A stretch of DNA of 64,000 nt from Streptomyces iranensis. GTDB lineage: Bacteria > Actinomycetota > Actinomycetes > Streptomycetales > Streptomycetaceae. Of this stretch, positions 15,021 through 23,866 are shown piece after piece; the stretch's first letter is position 1; every line of letters begins with the position of its first letter. A program made the translations under genes and the position numbers. A model generated the notes under the pieces. The model was given only the letters and a program-made list of their open reading frames with translations. It had not been told where the DNA came from and made no database searches. The stretch covers positions 1-64,000 of the forward strand of contig NZ_JAGGLR010000018.1 in NCBI RefSeq assembly GCF_017874715.1. The letters are read 5' to 3'.

Positions 15021-16513
15021 GCGGTGGCCTCCCTGGGCGGTACGGCGGTCTGTCCGGTACTGGCGGCGGTGCCGGAGCCTGGACCGGTGCCGGTGCCGGT
15101 GCCGGAGCCGGAGCCTATGGCGGTACCGGTAGCGGTGCCGGTGCCCGTACGGCCGCCGGGCTGGCCGCCCCTCCCCCACGGCAGCGCGGCCCTGATCGCG
15201 AACCCGGGGCCGTCCTCGCGCGGTCCTGCGGACAGGGTGCCCGCGACGCTGCGGGCCCGCTCGCGCATGCCCACGATGCCGTAGCCCGTTTCGACGGACG
15301 CGGTAAGGGGCGGTTCCTCGCCCCCCGGGCCGTCGTCCACGGCGGCGACGCTCAGCTCCCCCTCGCCCCGTACGAGCGTGATCCGCACCCTCGTGCCGGG
15401 CGCGTGGCGAACGGCGTTGGTCAGGGCCTCCTGCACGATCCGGTACGCGGCGGCGCCCACGGCGGGCGACAGCTCGGACGCCTCCACGTCGACCGTAAGG
15501 TCCACGCGGACGCCCGCCGCCTCCGCCGCCGCGGCGAGGTCGGCGAGTCCGGCGAGCCCCGGCAGCGGCCCGATGTCCTCCTCGTCCGCGCGGTCGGCGT
15601 CGCCGCCCGCGCCGCCGCGGAGCACCTGGAGGGTGGCCCGGAGCTCGGCGCGGGCGTCCCGGCAGGTGTCGGCGATCGAGTCGAGCGCCGTGGCCATCGC
15701 CTCGCGGTCCAGCCGCTCGGGGTCGGCGATCAGGACATGCGCCGCGACGGAGGTCTGGACCCCGATGAGGGTGATGCTGTGCGCGAGCAGATCGTGCAGA
15801 TCGCGGGCGATGCGCAGCCGCTCCTCGGCGACCCGCCGGGCCGCCTCGTCCTCGCGGGTCCGCTCGGCGCGTTCGGCCCGCTCCAGGATCGCGGCGATGT
15901 ACTTGCGGTGGATGCGGACCGCCTCGCCGATCACCACGACCGACAGCACCCAGCCGGAGGTGCGCAGCATGTCGAGACCTGCGTGCGGCTTCCCGCTCAG
16001 GGCCATCACCGACACCATGATCGAGATCACGACGGTGACGGTGAGGAAGGACCGCAGCGGCGGGCCCATGACGGCGAGCGTGTAGACGGCGAGGAGCCCG
16101 GCCGGGACGACCGCGATGTGGACGTTGTCCATGGCGTGGTACGGCCCGACCATGAACACCACCGCCACGGTGACCACCATCGGGCTGTGCCGCCGCCCGA
16201 TGAGCACCGTTGCGCCGGCGGCGAGCAGCGCCCAGCCGAACGCGTCCGGGCGGTGGCCGTTCCGGTCGGGGTTGAGCAGCGCCAGGAACACCTGGAGGAC
16301 CAGCACCGCACCGGCGATCCGGGCGTCCACCCGCCGCCGCGCGCGGGCCTCCTCCGGGGCCTCGGCGGGGCGGGGGCCGTTGTGCAGGGCGCGCGACGCG
16401 GAGGCGATCGCGCGGTGGACGGCGGAGCGCGCGGCGGGGTGCCGGGCGTTGGCGGCACGCTCCGGCGGGGTGGTCGCGGAGTGGGTCGTAGGAGGTACGG
16501 GCACGGGCTCCAT
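15017..16513 (-). CDS. Sensor histidine kinase, NarL-partner type (HisKA_3)
   Basis: A 498-residue protein. About six hydrophobic segments span residues 65-215. The phospho-accepting His lies in ARDLHDLLAHSITLIGVQ (HisKA_3), and the ATPase domain has RIVQEALTNAVRHAPGT and VDDGPGG with GYGIVGMRERA. The C-terminus (about 450-498) is a low-complexity Gly/Thr/Ser tail from repeated ACCGGTGCC-like DNA, unusual for the family. ATG 16513 is used because the frame upstream is repeat DNA. Typical signals are membrane or cell-envelope stress, but the ligand is unknown. Confidence 0.9.
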   Translation of the reverse strand: MEPVPVPPTTHSATTPPERAANARHPAARSAVHRAIASASRALHNGPRPAEAPEEARARRRVDARIAGAVLVLQVFLALLNPDRNGHRPDAFGWALLAAGATVLIGRRHSPMVVTVAVVFMVGPYHAMDNVHIAVVPAGLLAVYTLAVMGPPLRSFLTVTVVISIMVSVMALSGKPHAGLDMLRTSGWVLSVVVIGEAVRIHRKYIAAILERAERAERTREDEAARRVAEERLRIARDLHDLLAHSITLIGVQTSVAAHVLIADPERLDREAMATALDSIADTCRDARAELRATLQVLRGGAGGDADRADEEDIGPLPGLAGLADLAAAAEAAGVRVDLTVDVEASELSPAVGAAAYRIVQEALTNAVRHAPGTRVRITLVRGEGELSVAAVDDGPGGEEPPLTASVETGYGIVGMRERARSVAGTLSAGPREDGPGFAIRAALPWGRGGQPGGRTGTGTATGTAIGSGSGTGTGTGPGSGTAASTGQTAVPPREATA

Positions 16514-16556
16514 CCTCGGGGATCCGCCTCGGGCCGAGCCATAGGGCTGTATGCGT

Positions 16557-16613
16557 CCCATAGGACGGTACCGATCCCACAGGGCGGTACGGATCCCATA
16601 GGGCGGTACGGAT
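16557..16613. repeat. Three 19-bp tandem repeats upstream of the kinase gene
   Basis: Units of the form CCCATAGGGCGGTACGGAT at 16557, 16576 and 16595, 44 bases upstream of the kinase ATG and 104 after the MMPL stop. They lie in the probable promoter region and could be operator sites or simple expansion. Confidence 0.6.
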
Positions 16614-16716
16614 CCGCAGAGCGGCCATAGAGCGGCCAGGGGGCGGCCTGGGGCGGTACGAAGGGTGTCCCGGACCGGCCGTCCCCTGTGCGGCCGGTCC
16701 GGGCTGAGGGACGGCG

Positions 16717-18924
16717 TCAGCCGCCGCGTACGGCCGGTTCCGGACGGGACCCGGCGGCGGGTCCGTCCTGGGCGTCCGGGGCCGGCGAGGCGGGCGTACG
16801 GCGGAAGAGGGCGCCCGGCCACCACACCCACCGCTTCAGCAGCAGGCTCGCCGACGTCACCAGGTACGTCCGCACGAGGAAGGTGTCGAGCAGCACGCCG
16901 ACCGCCACCACGAACCCCATCTCGACCAGCATCACCATCGGCAGCGTGGCCAACACCGCGAAGGTCGCCGCCAGCACCAGACCGGCCGAGGCGATCACCC
17001 CGCCCGTCGTGCGCAGCGCGGTCACCGCCGCGTCCGGGACGTCCGCCCCGCGCAGCGACTCCTCCCGCATCCGGTGCATCAGGAAGATGCCGTAGTCCAC
17101 GCCGAGGGCGACCAGGAAGACGAAGGAGAGCAGGGGCAGCCCGGGGTCGACCCCGGCGAAGCCGAAGACCGGGTCGAAGAAGAGCCCGCCGAGCCCCATC
17201 GCCGCGCCCCACACCGCCACCACTGCGGCTACGAGGATCAGCGGCGCGACGAAGCTGCGCAGCAGGGCGGCGAGGATCAGCAGTACGGCGATCAGCACCA
17301 GCGGGATGACCAGCATCCGGTCGCGGGCGTTGGTGTCCTTCAGATCGAGTTGCTGGGCGCTGGGTCCGCCGACCAGCGCGTCGGCGCCCTCGACCCGCAC
17401 CAGACCGGAGCGCAGGGCGTGCAGCGCGGCCGTCTCCTCCGCCGACTGCGGGGCGCCCCGGGGGAAGACGTCGATCTCCGTCCAGCCGCCGCCGCTGCGC
17501 CCGGTGTCCGCCCGTACGACCCCCTCCGTGCCGCGCGCCCGCCGCAGCACCTCGTCCGCGCCCGCGGTGCGTGCCATCACGCTGATGGGCTGGCTGCTGC
17601 TGTCCGGATAGGCATCGGCGAGGGTCCGGGTGGCGGCCACCGACTCGGGCTTGTCGGTGAAGGTGTCCTCCTGCTTGAGGTTGCCGGGCAGATTGAGCAC
17701 CCCGAGGGCGAGCACGCCCAGCAGCGCGGCACCGCCGAGGAGCACGGCACCGGGCCGGCGGCGGGCCGAGTCGCCCATCGCCTCGAAGAACCCGCGCCGG
17801 GTCGCCCGGGGTTCACTGCCGTAGACGGGGATCAGCGGCCAGAACACCCGGCGCCCCAGCAGCACCAGCACCGCGGGCAGCAGCGTCATCATCGCGGCCA
17901 GCGCGCAGATGACCCCGACCGCGCCGACCGGGCCCAGCCCGCTGCTGCTGTTGAGGTCGGCGGCGAGCAGACACAGCAGCCCGGCCGCCACGGTGCCGCT
18001 GGAGGCGAGCACGGCCGGACCGCAGCCGCGCAGGGCTTCGCGCATCGCGTCGTGCGGGGCGCGGTGGCGGCGCAACTCCTCGCGGTAGCGGGACACGATC
18101 AGCAGGGCGTAGTCGGTGCCCGCGCCGAAGACCAGCACCGTCATGATCGAGGAGCTCATGCTGGTGACGATGAGGTCGAACCCCTGGACGAGGCCGTAGA
18201 CGATCGCCATCGCGGCCGTGGCGGCGACGCCGACCACCCCCAGCGGCACCAGCCACAGCAGCGGGCTGCGATAGGTGACGATCAGCAGCAGGGCGACCAC
18301 CCCGGCGGTGGCGAACATCAGCGTGCCGTCGGTGGAGGCGAAGACCTCCTGCGAGTCGGCGCTGAGCGCCCCGGGACCGCCGACCTGGACGGTGAGGCCC
18401 TCGGGGTGGGAGGAGAGCTCGGCGCGGACGTCCTTGACGGCGTCGGCCCGCTCCTTCTCGTCCGTAAGGCCGGTGAGCGCCATGGGGTACATCACGGCCG
18501 TGCCGTCCTTGGACGGCACGGCGCGCGGCGCCGTACCGCCGACGAGGTCATGACGCCCCGCCACCTCGGCGACCCGCCCGCCGGCCGCCTTACGGTCGGC
18601 GTCGGTCAGCCCGCCGTCGCGGTGGAAGACGAGGACGAGGTCGATGGTGTCGCCACCGGGCAGCCGCTCCTGGAGCCGGGCCACCTGGGTGGAGTCGGCG
18701 CCCGCCGGGAGGTAGTCGACGGCCGTGTCCCGTTTGGCGCCCTCGAGCTTGCCCGCGAAGGGGACGGCGACGAGGAGCAGCAGCACCCAGCCCGCGATGA
18801 CCGCCCAGGGCAGTGAGCGCCGCCGCTTGCCGCCGACCGCGGCGGATGGCGCCCCGGCCGCGCCGGGCGGCGACGCGTCCGGTTGAGGGGGATCGCTCGG
18901 GATCCCTGACGATGTCGTCTGCAT
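16717..18924 (-). CDS. MMPL/RND family exporter
   Basis: A 735-residue protein. The two-halves plan is clear: a first membrane segment at about 38-57, an extracytoplasmic domain, then six clustered membrane segments (about 205-400). A second outer domain and a final cluster (about 540-710) follow. FGAGTDYALLIVSRYREEL and its counterpart FLVALGVDYGIFLMHRMREE carry the proton-relay Asp-Tyr pairs of MmpL proteins. Such pumps export lipids, pigments or antibiotics. ATG 18924. It lies upstream of a two-component pair and has a palindrome in its own promoter region. Confidence 0.92.
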   Translation of the reverse strand: MQTTSSGIPSDPPQPDASPPGAAGAPSAAVGGKRRRSLPWAVIAGWVLLLLVAVPFAGKLEGAKRDTAVDYLPAGADSTQVARLQERLPGGDTIDLVLVFHRDGGLTDADRKAAGGRVAEVAGRHDLVGGTAPRAVPSKDGTAVMYPMALTGLTDEKERADAVKDVRAELSSHPEGLTVQVGGPGALSADSQEVFASTDGTLMFATAGVVALLLIVTYRSPLLWLVPLGVVGVAATAAMAIVYGLVQGFDLIVTSMSSSIMTVLVFGAGTDYALLIVSRYREELRRHRAPHDAMREALRGCGPAVLASSGTVAAGLLCLLAADLNSSSGLGPVGAVGVICALAAMMTLLPAVLVLLGRRVFWPLIPVYGSEPRATRRGFFEAMGDSARRRPGAVLLGGAALLGVLALGVLNLPGNLKQEDTFTDKPESVAATRTLADAYPDSSSQPISVMARTAGADEVLRRARGTEGVVRADTGRSGGGWTEIDVFPRGAPQSAEETAALHALRSGLVRVEGADALVGGPSAQQLDLKDTNARDRMLVIPLVLIAVLLILAALLRSFVAPLILVAAVVAVWGAAMGLGGLFFDPVFGFAGVDPGLPLLSFVFLVALGVDYGIFLMHRMREESLRGADVPDAAVTALRTTGGVIASAGLVLAATFAVLATLPMVMLVEMGFVVAVGVLLDTFLVRTYLVTSASLLLKRWVWWPGALFRRTPASPAPDAQDGPAAGSRPEPAVRGG

Positions 18925-19012
18925 GCCCCCAGGCTTCCGGCGCCAAGGCGCCGATACCTCGCGCCGACGACGGAAATGGCGGCTACTACGCCGGGGGCGA
19001 GGAGGGGGCGAT

Positions 19013-19028
19013 TACTCCCGGGGGAGTA
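19013..19028. promoter_or_regulatory. Palindrome upstream of the MMPL gene
   Basis: TACTCCC and GGGAGTA arms with a 2-base centre, 89 bases before the MMPL ATG. A possible operator for the adjacent response regulator or another factor. Confidence 0.4.
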
Positions 19029-19053
19029 CGGAGAGCGGACCGGAACCCTCCGC

Positions 19054-19764
19054 TCAGAACGCCGCCCGAGTGGCGGCCAGCAGGCGGGCCGTGTCGTCCG
19101 GACAGATCATCAGCGCCCGGCCGACCGTCTCCAGGACCGCGCGCTCGGCCGGGCGGTACGGGCCGTCGGCCACGGCGATCCGGGCGCCCTGGAGGAGGAT
19201 GGCCTCCCGGCCGGTGGGGGCCAGATGCGGGGCCAGCGGCTCCAGGGCCTCGTGCAGCTCGATGGCCAGCGCCGTACCGCACGGGTCCAGGCCGTCCCGC
19301 TCGCCGCACGCGCCCGGCAGCCGCCCGGTGTCGGCGGCGAGGGCCTCGATGAGCGCGAGCAGCTGCTCCTCGCTGCAGTCGGCGAACCCGGCGGCGCGCA
19401 CCGCGCCGACCGCGACCTGCCGGACCGCCGTCGCCTCGGTGCCGCCCGCGGCGAGGACCGCGAGGGCCACGGTGTGCACCGCGTCGCGGAGCATCGCGGA
19501 GAAGCGGGTCGTGGTGGGGTGGTCGAGCACCTCAGTGCCGTAGCGGCTGCCGCAGGCCGCGCATTCCACGATGGGCGCGACCGGTCCGCGCGGCAGCACC
19601 GGCAGGCCGAGCACCACGATGCGGCGACGGCCGGTACGGCGGCGGTAGTTGCGGTCACCTCCGCACTCGGGGCAGAAGAACTCACCATCGCCGACGGTCC
19701 GCCACAGAGTGCGCACGCCTACCACACACAGGTCCCGGTCACGGCGGGCTCGCCGGTGCACCAC
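19054..19764 (-). CDS. TerB-like protein with N-terminal zinc ribbon
   Basis: 236 residues from GTG 19764, set by GGAGGT just upstream. The N-terminus has a zinc ribbon with CPECGGDRNYRRRTGRRR and a second pair in VECAACGSRYG (residues about 25-75). The rest (about 95-230) is the alpha-helical TerB/DjlA-like fold, with acidic residues in IRITIADG-PY-type text (ARIAVADGPYRPAERAVLETV). TerB-like domains are linked to tellurite resistance, phage inhibition and membrane stress; the actual role here is unknown. A sigma70-type promoter lies at 19809-19837. Confidence 0.85.
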   Translation of the reverse strand: MVHRRARRDRDLCVVGVRTLWRTVGDGEFFCPECGGDRNYRRRTGRRRIVVLGLPVLPRGPVAPIVECAACGSRYGTEVLDHPTTTRFSAMLRDAVHTVALAVLAAGGTEATAVRQVAVGAVRAAGFADCSEEQLLALIEALAADTGRLPGACGERDGLDPCGTALAIELHEALEPLAPHLAPTGREAILLQGARIAVADGPYRPAERAVLETVGRALMICPDDTARLLAATRAAF

Positions 19765-19808
19765 GTCACACCTCCATAACGCTTCGGCCACGTTGCCGCG
19801 TTGACGTG

Positions 19809-19837
19809 ATGCTAGCCACATCCATGATGTGACGTCA
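19809..19837 (-). promoter_or_regulatory. Promoter of the TerB-like gene
   Basis: On the minus strand TAGCAT (19809-19814) makes a -10 box and the TGACGT of a TGACGTCA palindrome (19830-19837) a -35 box, 17 bases apart. The start codon is about 45 bases further on. Confidence 0.45.
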
Positions 19838-20001
19838 GTACCCCGAACGGAGACAACAGGCCAAACCCGTGGCCCCGCCCACCTCGCGGGGTGAACGGGG
19901 CCCATGTGGGTGACCAGGTCAACGGGGTGATGAGCCCGTCCGGTCAGACCGGTGAAAGATCACCTACCCACCTGAAGGAAGTCCGAAGGATTCCGTAAGG
20001 A

Positions 20002-21804
20002 TCACCGGCGAGCCCGGTTCACCGCGGAGACGACGGCCTTCAGGGAGGCGCGCACGATGTTGGCGTCGACCCCGACACCCCACAGCACCTGCCCGTCGAT
20101 CGCGCACTCGATGTACGCGGCGGCCTGGGACGCGGCGCCCTCGCTCAGGGTGTGCTCGGAGTAGTCCAGCAGCCGTACGTCCACGTCAATCGCGGCCAGG
20201 GCGTCGAAGAAGGCCGCCAGCGGGCCGTTGCCGGTGCCGGTCAGCACCGTCTCGGCGCCGTCCACGACCGCCTCGACGGTGAGCGCGTCGGTGCCCTCGG
20301 TGGTGGTCGAGGTCTGCGCGCTGCGCAGCGAGATCCGGCCCCACCGGTTGTCCTCGGTCGGCAGGTACTCGTCCTGGAAGGCCGCCCAGATCTGGCCCGG
20401 GGTGACCTCGCCGCCCTCGGCGTCGGTCTTGGCCTGAATCGTCTTGGAGAACTCGATCTGCATCCTGCGCGGCAGGTCCAGGTTGTGGTCGTTCTTCAGG
20501 ACATAGGCGATGCCGCCCTTGCCGGACTGGGAGTTCACCCGGATCACGGCCTCGTAGGAGCGGCCGACGTCCTTGGGGTCGATGGGCAGGTACGGGACGG
20601 CCCACTCGACCTCGTCCACCGTCTTGCCCTGCTCGGCCGCGCCGGCCTCCAGCGCCTCGAACCCCTTCTTGATGGCGTCCTGGTGGGAGCCGGAGAAGGC
20701 GGTGTAGACCAGATCGCCCGCGTAGGGGTGGCGCGGGTGGATCTCCATCTGGTTGCAGTACTCGGCGGTGCGGCGGATCTCGTCGATCTGCGAGAAGTCG
20801 ATCTGCGGGTCGACGCCCTGGGAGAACAGGTTCATGCCCAGCGTCACCAGGTCGACATTGCCGGTGCGCTCGCCCTGGCCGAACAGACAGCCCTCGATGC
20901 GGTCCGCCCCGGCCATGATCGCCAGCTCGGCGGCGGCGACGGCGGTGCCGCGATCGTTGTGCGGATGCACCGACAGGCAGATGTGCTCGCGCCGGGACAG
21001 ATGGCGCGACATCCACTCGAAGCGGTCCGCGTGGGTGGACGGGGTCGAGCGCTCGACGGTGGCCGGCAGATTCAGGATGATCTCGCGGCCCTCCTCGGGC
21101 TGCCAGACGTCCATGACGCCCTCGCAGACCTCCAGGGCGAAGTCCAGCTCGGTGTCGGTGAAGATCTCCGGGCTGTACTGGTAGCCGAAGACCGTGTCAT
21201 CGCCGAGGATCTTGTCGGCGTACTCCACCACCAGCCGGGTGCCGTCCACCGCGATCTGCTTGACCTGCTCCCGGGTGCCGCGGAAGACGACACGGCGGAA
21301 GGTGGGGGCGGTGGCGTTGTACATGTGCACGGTGGCCTTGTGCGCCCCGCGCAGCGACTCCACGGTGCGCTCGATCAGCTCCTCGCGCGCCTGGGTGAGG
21401 ACGGAGATCGTCACGTCCTCCGGGATCGCGCCCTCCTCGATGATCGACCGTACGAAGTCGAAGTCGGTCTGGCCGGAGGAGGGGAAGCCGACCTCGATCT
21501 CCTTGTAGCCCATGCGCACCAGCAGGTCGAACATCTCGCGCTTGCGGGCCGGGGACATCGGGTCGATCAGCGCCTGGTTGCCGTCCCGCAGATCGGTGGA
21601 CAGCCAGCGCGGGGCGACGGTGATGCGGTTGTCCGGCCAGGTGCGGTCCGGGATGTCGACGGCCTCGTACGGGCCGTACTTGTGGATCGGCATCCCCGAG
21701 GGGCGCTGGGTGACGCTCGCGGCGGTGATGGGGGTGGGACGGCCGACGCCGTCACCGGAGGCCGCGGAGGTCTCGGAATGGCCGGGCGTATCGGAGTGAG
21801 TCAT
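20002..21804 (-). CDS. leuA: 2-isopropylmalate synthase
   Basis: A 600-residue enzyme, full length for the actinobacterial form. It condenses 2-ketoisovalerate with acetyl-CoA in the first committed step of leucine synthesis. The TIM barrel (about residues 60-390) has WLSTDLRDGNQALIDPMSP, SVHPHNDRGTAVAAAELA and the metal-binding region. The C-terminal regulatory domain (about 470-600), with STTTEGTDALTVEAVV, GTGNGPLAAFFDAL and EGAASQAAAYIEC, binds leucine. AAGGAG precedes ATG 21804. It is regulated by leader-peptide attenuation (see the leader and inverted repeat upstream) and by leucine feedback. The gene stands alone. Confidence 0.97.
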   Translation of the reverse strand: MTHSDTPGHSETSAASGDGVGRPTPITAASVTQRPSGMPIHKYGPYEAVDIPDRTWPDNRITVAPRWLSTDLRDGNQALIDPMSPARKREMFDLLVRMGYKEIEVGFPSSGQTDFDFVRSIIEEGAIPEDVTISVLTQAREELIERTVESLRGAHKATVHMYNATAPTFRRVVFRGTREQVKQIAVDGTRLVVEYADKILGDDTVFGYQYSPEIFTDTELDFALEVCEGVMDVWQPEEGREIILNLPATVERSTPSTHADRFEWMSRHLSRREHICLSVHPHNDRGTAVAAAELAIMAGADRIEGCLFGQGERTGNVDLVTLGMNLFSQGVDPQIDFSQIDEIRRTAEYCNQMEIHPRHPYAGDLVYTAFSGSHQDAIKKGFEALEAGAAEQGKTVDEVEWAVPYLPIDPKDVGRSYEAVIRVNSQSGKGGIAYVLKNDHNLDLPRRMQIEFSKTIQAKTDAEGGEVTPGQIWAAFQDEYLPTEDNRWGRISLRSAQTSTTTEGTDALTVEAVVDGAETVLTGTGNGPLAAFFDALAAIDVDVRLLDYSEHTLSEGAASQAAAYIECAIDGQVLWGVGVDANIVRASLKAVVSAVNRARR

Positions 21805-21871
21805 GGTGCGCGGGGCTCCTTGGATAGTCCGCTGTCCGCTGGACGAATCCGCTGTCGCGGAAGTCCTGGGG

Positions 21872-21928
21872 CGGCCGACGGGGCGTGAATCAGAGCAACG
21901 CCGAACTCCGCGGGGAGGGGGTCGGCCG
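21872..21928 (-). promoter_or_regulatory. leuA attenuator inverted repeat
   Basis: CGGCCGAC (21872-21879) and GTCGGCCG (21921-21928) are perfectly complementary. They begin just downstream of the leader-peptide stop and end about 70 bases before leuA. They can form the alternate stem of an attenuator. No T-run is obvious, so termination or ribosome-site occlusion are both possible. Confidence 0.5.
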
Positions 21929-21933
21929 TTCGA

Positions 21934-21981
21934 CTACAGGCCCTCGCCGCGGCAGCTAAGAAGAAGCAGCCCGAAACGCAT
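21934..21981 (-). CDS. leuA leader peptide
   Basis: A 15-codon frame reading MRFGLLLLSCRGEGL, with four consecutive leucine codons (CTG CTT CTT CTT). The stop lies about 130 bases before leuA. A TAGGCT -10-like box about ten bases before the ATG suggests a leaderless start. Ribosome stalling at the Leu run would report leucyl-tRNA shortage, as in classical amino-acid attenuation. This is the expected Streptomyces leuA arrangement. Confidence 0.75.
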   Translation of the reverse strand: MRFGLLLLSCRGEGL

Positions 21982-22140
21982 GATGGAGAGCAGCCTAACC
22001 GAGACGCGCGGGCACAGCGGACCCGTATCACTATGCGGACCGAAGCATGCGCTTCGAAGGAATACACATCTTCCACTCGATTTCAGCAATCATGACCGCA
22101 AGGCGTGACACGGGCATCACGCGATGCGACATTGCCAGCC

Positions 22141-23250
22141 ATGGACGCCAATGCCAATGCCCGCCTTGCCCGCGGTCACCGCCACACCGCCTTCTGCCCG
22201 ATCGTGCCGCCGCACGTCCTGGACAAGCTGTCCCATGCCGAGGACGCGTCGCTGGCCGATCCCGCCCGCCGCACGCTCGAGCACGACGCCCTGCAGCGCA
22301 CCCGCCGCCGGATCACCACCGTGCGCGGCATCATCCCCGCCGCGCGGGCGGCCGCGCCCTCCGACAAGCCCCAGCGCACCATCTACGACGCCCAGCACAG
22401 GACCTCGCTGCCGGGCAGGAAGACGCGCGGCGAGGGCGACCAGGCGAGCGGGGACGACTCGGTGAACCGCGCGTACGACGGGCTCGGCGCGACCTTCGAG
22501 CTCTTCTTCAAGGCGTACGGCCGACGCTCGATCGACGACTCGGGGCTGCCGCTGAACGCGAGCGTCCACTACAGCGAGGGCTACAACAACGCCTTCTGGG
22601 ACGGCGAGCAGATGGTCTTCGGCGACGGCGACGGCGAGGTCTTCAAGGACTTCACCATCCCGGTCGACGTGATGGCGCACGAGCTCACCCACGGCGTCAC
22701 GCAGTACACCGCCAACCTCGAGTACTTCGGCCAGTCCGGGGCGCTCAACGAGTCGATGTCCGACGTCTTCGGCTCCCTGGTCAAACAGCATGTGCTCGGC
22801 CACGGCGCCGAGGAGGCCGACTGGCTGATCGGCGCGGGGCTGCTGACGGACCGGGTCACCGGGGTGGCCCTGCGCTCCATGAAGGCCCCGGGCACGGCGT
22901 ACGACGACGACGTCCTGGGCAAGGACCCGCAGCCGGGCACGATGGACGACTACGTCCACACCTCACGTGACAACGGCGGCGTCCACATCAACTCCGGCAT
23001 CCCCAACCACGCCTTCTACCTCGCCGCCACCGCCCTGGGCGGCAACGCCTGGGAGCGCGCCGGGCAGATCTGGTACGACGTGCTGACCGGCGGCGATCTG
23101 GCCTCCGACGCGGAGTTCGCCGACTTCGCCCAGCTCACGGTGGCCGCGGCGCACGCCCGGTACGGCGAGGGCGAGGAGCAGGCGGCGGTGCGGGAGGCAT
23201 GGGCCGGGGTGGGCATCACCGATCTGCGGGCCCACGTGGGCGCGCGCTAG
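22141..23250 (+). CDS. Protealysin-like M4 metalloprotease
   Basis: 369 residues from ATG 22141 (a GTG at 22105 is an alternative). The short N-terminal propeptide carries FCPIVPPHVLDKL, typical of the protealysin-like M4 group, without a signal peptide. The zinc site is intact: His180, Glu181 and His184 in AHELTHGV, then Glu204 in ALNESMSD. The catalytic His is in NGGVHINSGIPNHAF. It should be an intracellular or non-classically exported thermolysin-fold protease kept as a precursor. The next gene encodes its emfourin inhibitor, 27 bases downstream. Confidence 0.93.
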   Translation: MDANANARLARGHRHTAFCPIVPPHVLDKLSHAEDASLADPARRTLEHDALQRTRRRITTVRGIIPAARAAAPSDKPQRTIYDAQHRTSLPGRKTRGEGDQASGDDSVNRAYDGLGATFELFFKAYGRRSIDDSGLPLNASVHYSEGYNNAFWDGEQMVFGDGDGEVFKDFTIPVDVMAHELTHGVTQYTANLEYFGQSGALNESMSDVFGSLVKQHVLGHGAEEADWLIGAGLLTDRVTGVALRSMKAPGTAYDDDVLGKDPQPGTMDDYVHTSRDNGGVHINSGIPNHAFYLAATALGGNAWERAGQIWYDVLTGGDLASDAEFADFAQLTVAAAHARYGEGEEQAAVREAWAGVGITDLRAHVGAR

Positions 23251-23277
23251 GGCACGCCATCGGGTAGTGATGGAGCC

Positions 23278-23544
23278 ATGCGCATCACCGTCACCCGCAC
23301 CGGCGGATTCGCCGGAATCGAGCGCCGGGCCGAGCTGGACACCACCGGCCGGCCCGACGCCACCCATCTGGACGCCCTGGCCCACCAGGCCGTCGAGACC
23401 GGCCACACCACGGCGCCCCGCGGCGTCCCCGACGGCTTCCAGTACGAGATCACCGTCGACGGCCGCACCACCCACGCCGCAGACCCCCAGCTGAGCGACG
23501 CCCAGCGGGAACTGATCCGGGCGGTGCTGAAGGAAGGCGCGTAA
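23278..23544 (+). CDS. Emfourin-like inhibitor of the M4 protease
   Basis: An 88-residue protein beginning MRITVTRTGGFAGIERRAELDTTG and containing FQYEITVDGRTTHAADPQL. This is the one-domain pattern of emfourin/protealysin inhibitors, which block M4 proteases in the cytoplasm through a slow tight complex. GGAG precedes ATG 23278. The adjacency to an M4 gene, 27 bases away, supports the call. It protects the cell from its own precursor protease; other roles are unknown. Confidence 0.88.
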   Translation: MRITVTRTGGFAGIERRAELDTTGRPDATHLDALAHQAVETGHTTAPRGVPDGFQYEITVDGRTTHAADPQLSDAQRELIRAVLKEGA

Positions 23545-23560
23545 GGCCCGCGCGGCTGGG

Positions 23561-23640
23561 GCGCACGCGGGCTTCGGCGCACGCGGGCTTCGGCGCACGC
23601 GGGCTTCGGCGCACGCGGGCTTCGGCGCACGCGGGCCTCG
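23561..23640. repeat. Five 16-bp tandem repeats
   Basis: Five perfect or near-perfect units of GCGCACGCGGGCTTCG (the fifth with one substitution), just after the emfourin gene. Not coding. Replication slippage probably made it. Confidence 0.85.
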
Positions 23641-23669
23641 GCGGATGCGCCGGGGCCCGCGCGCCAGGG

Positions 23670-23770
23670 TCAGAACCCGAGCTTCCGCAACTGCTTCGGA
23701 TCACGCTGCCAATCCTTCGCCACCTTCACATGGAGGTCGAGAAAGACGGGCGTACCCAGCAGCGCCTCGA
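23670..23770 (-). pseudogene. Duplicated 3' end of era (fragment)
   Basis: 101 bp align without gaps to the genuine era 3' end at 23867-23967, with 5 mismatches. On the minus strand the fragment encodes the same last 33 residues including the stop. All five substitutions fall at third codon positions (for example CTC for CTG, GAT for GAC). The 58 bp nearest the gene interior are identical. This is what remains when an integrative element inserts in a gene end and restores it with its own copy; see findings. Confidence 0.85.
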
Positions 23771-23866
23771 ACCCCCTCCCCATGCCGCCCTCGCACTGCT
23801 CGGCCCCAGGGGCCTCCCAGGCTTCGCACGGCTGCGCCGGCCTCCGACCGGCGGCGGGACCCGGGC

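Noticed and set aside
23561..23640. Minisatellite-like 16-bp repeat as a regulatory array
   Set aside because: Downstream of two convergent genes with no promoter context; slippage explains it.
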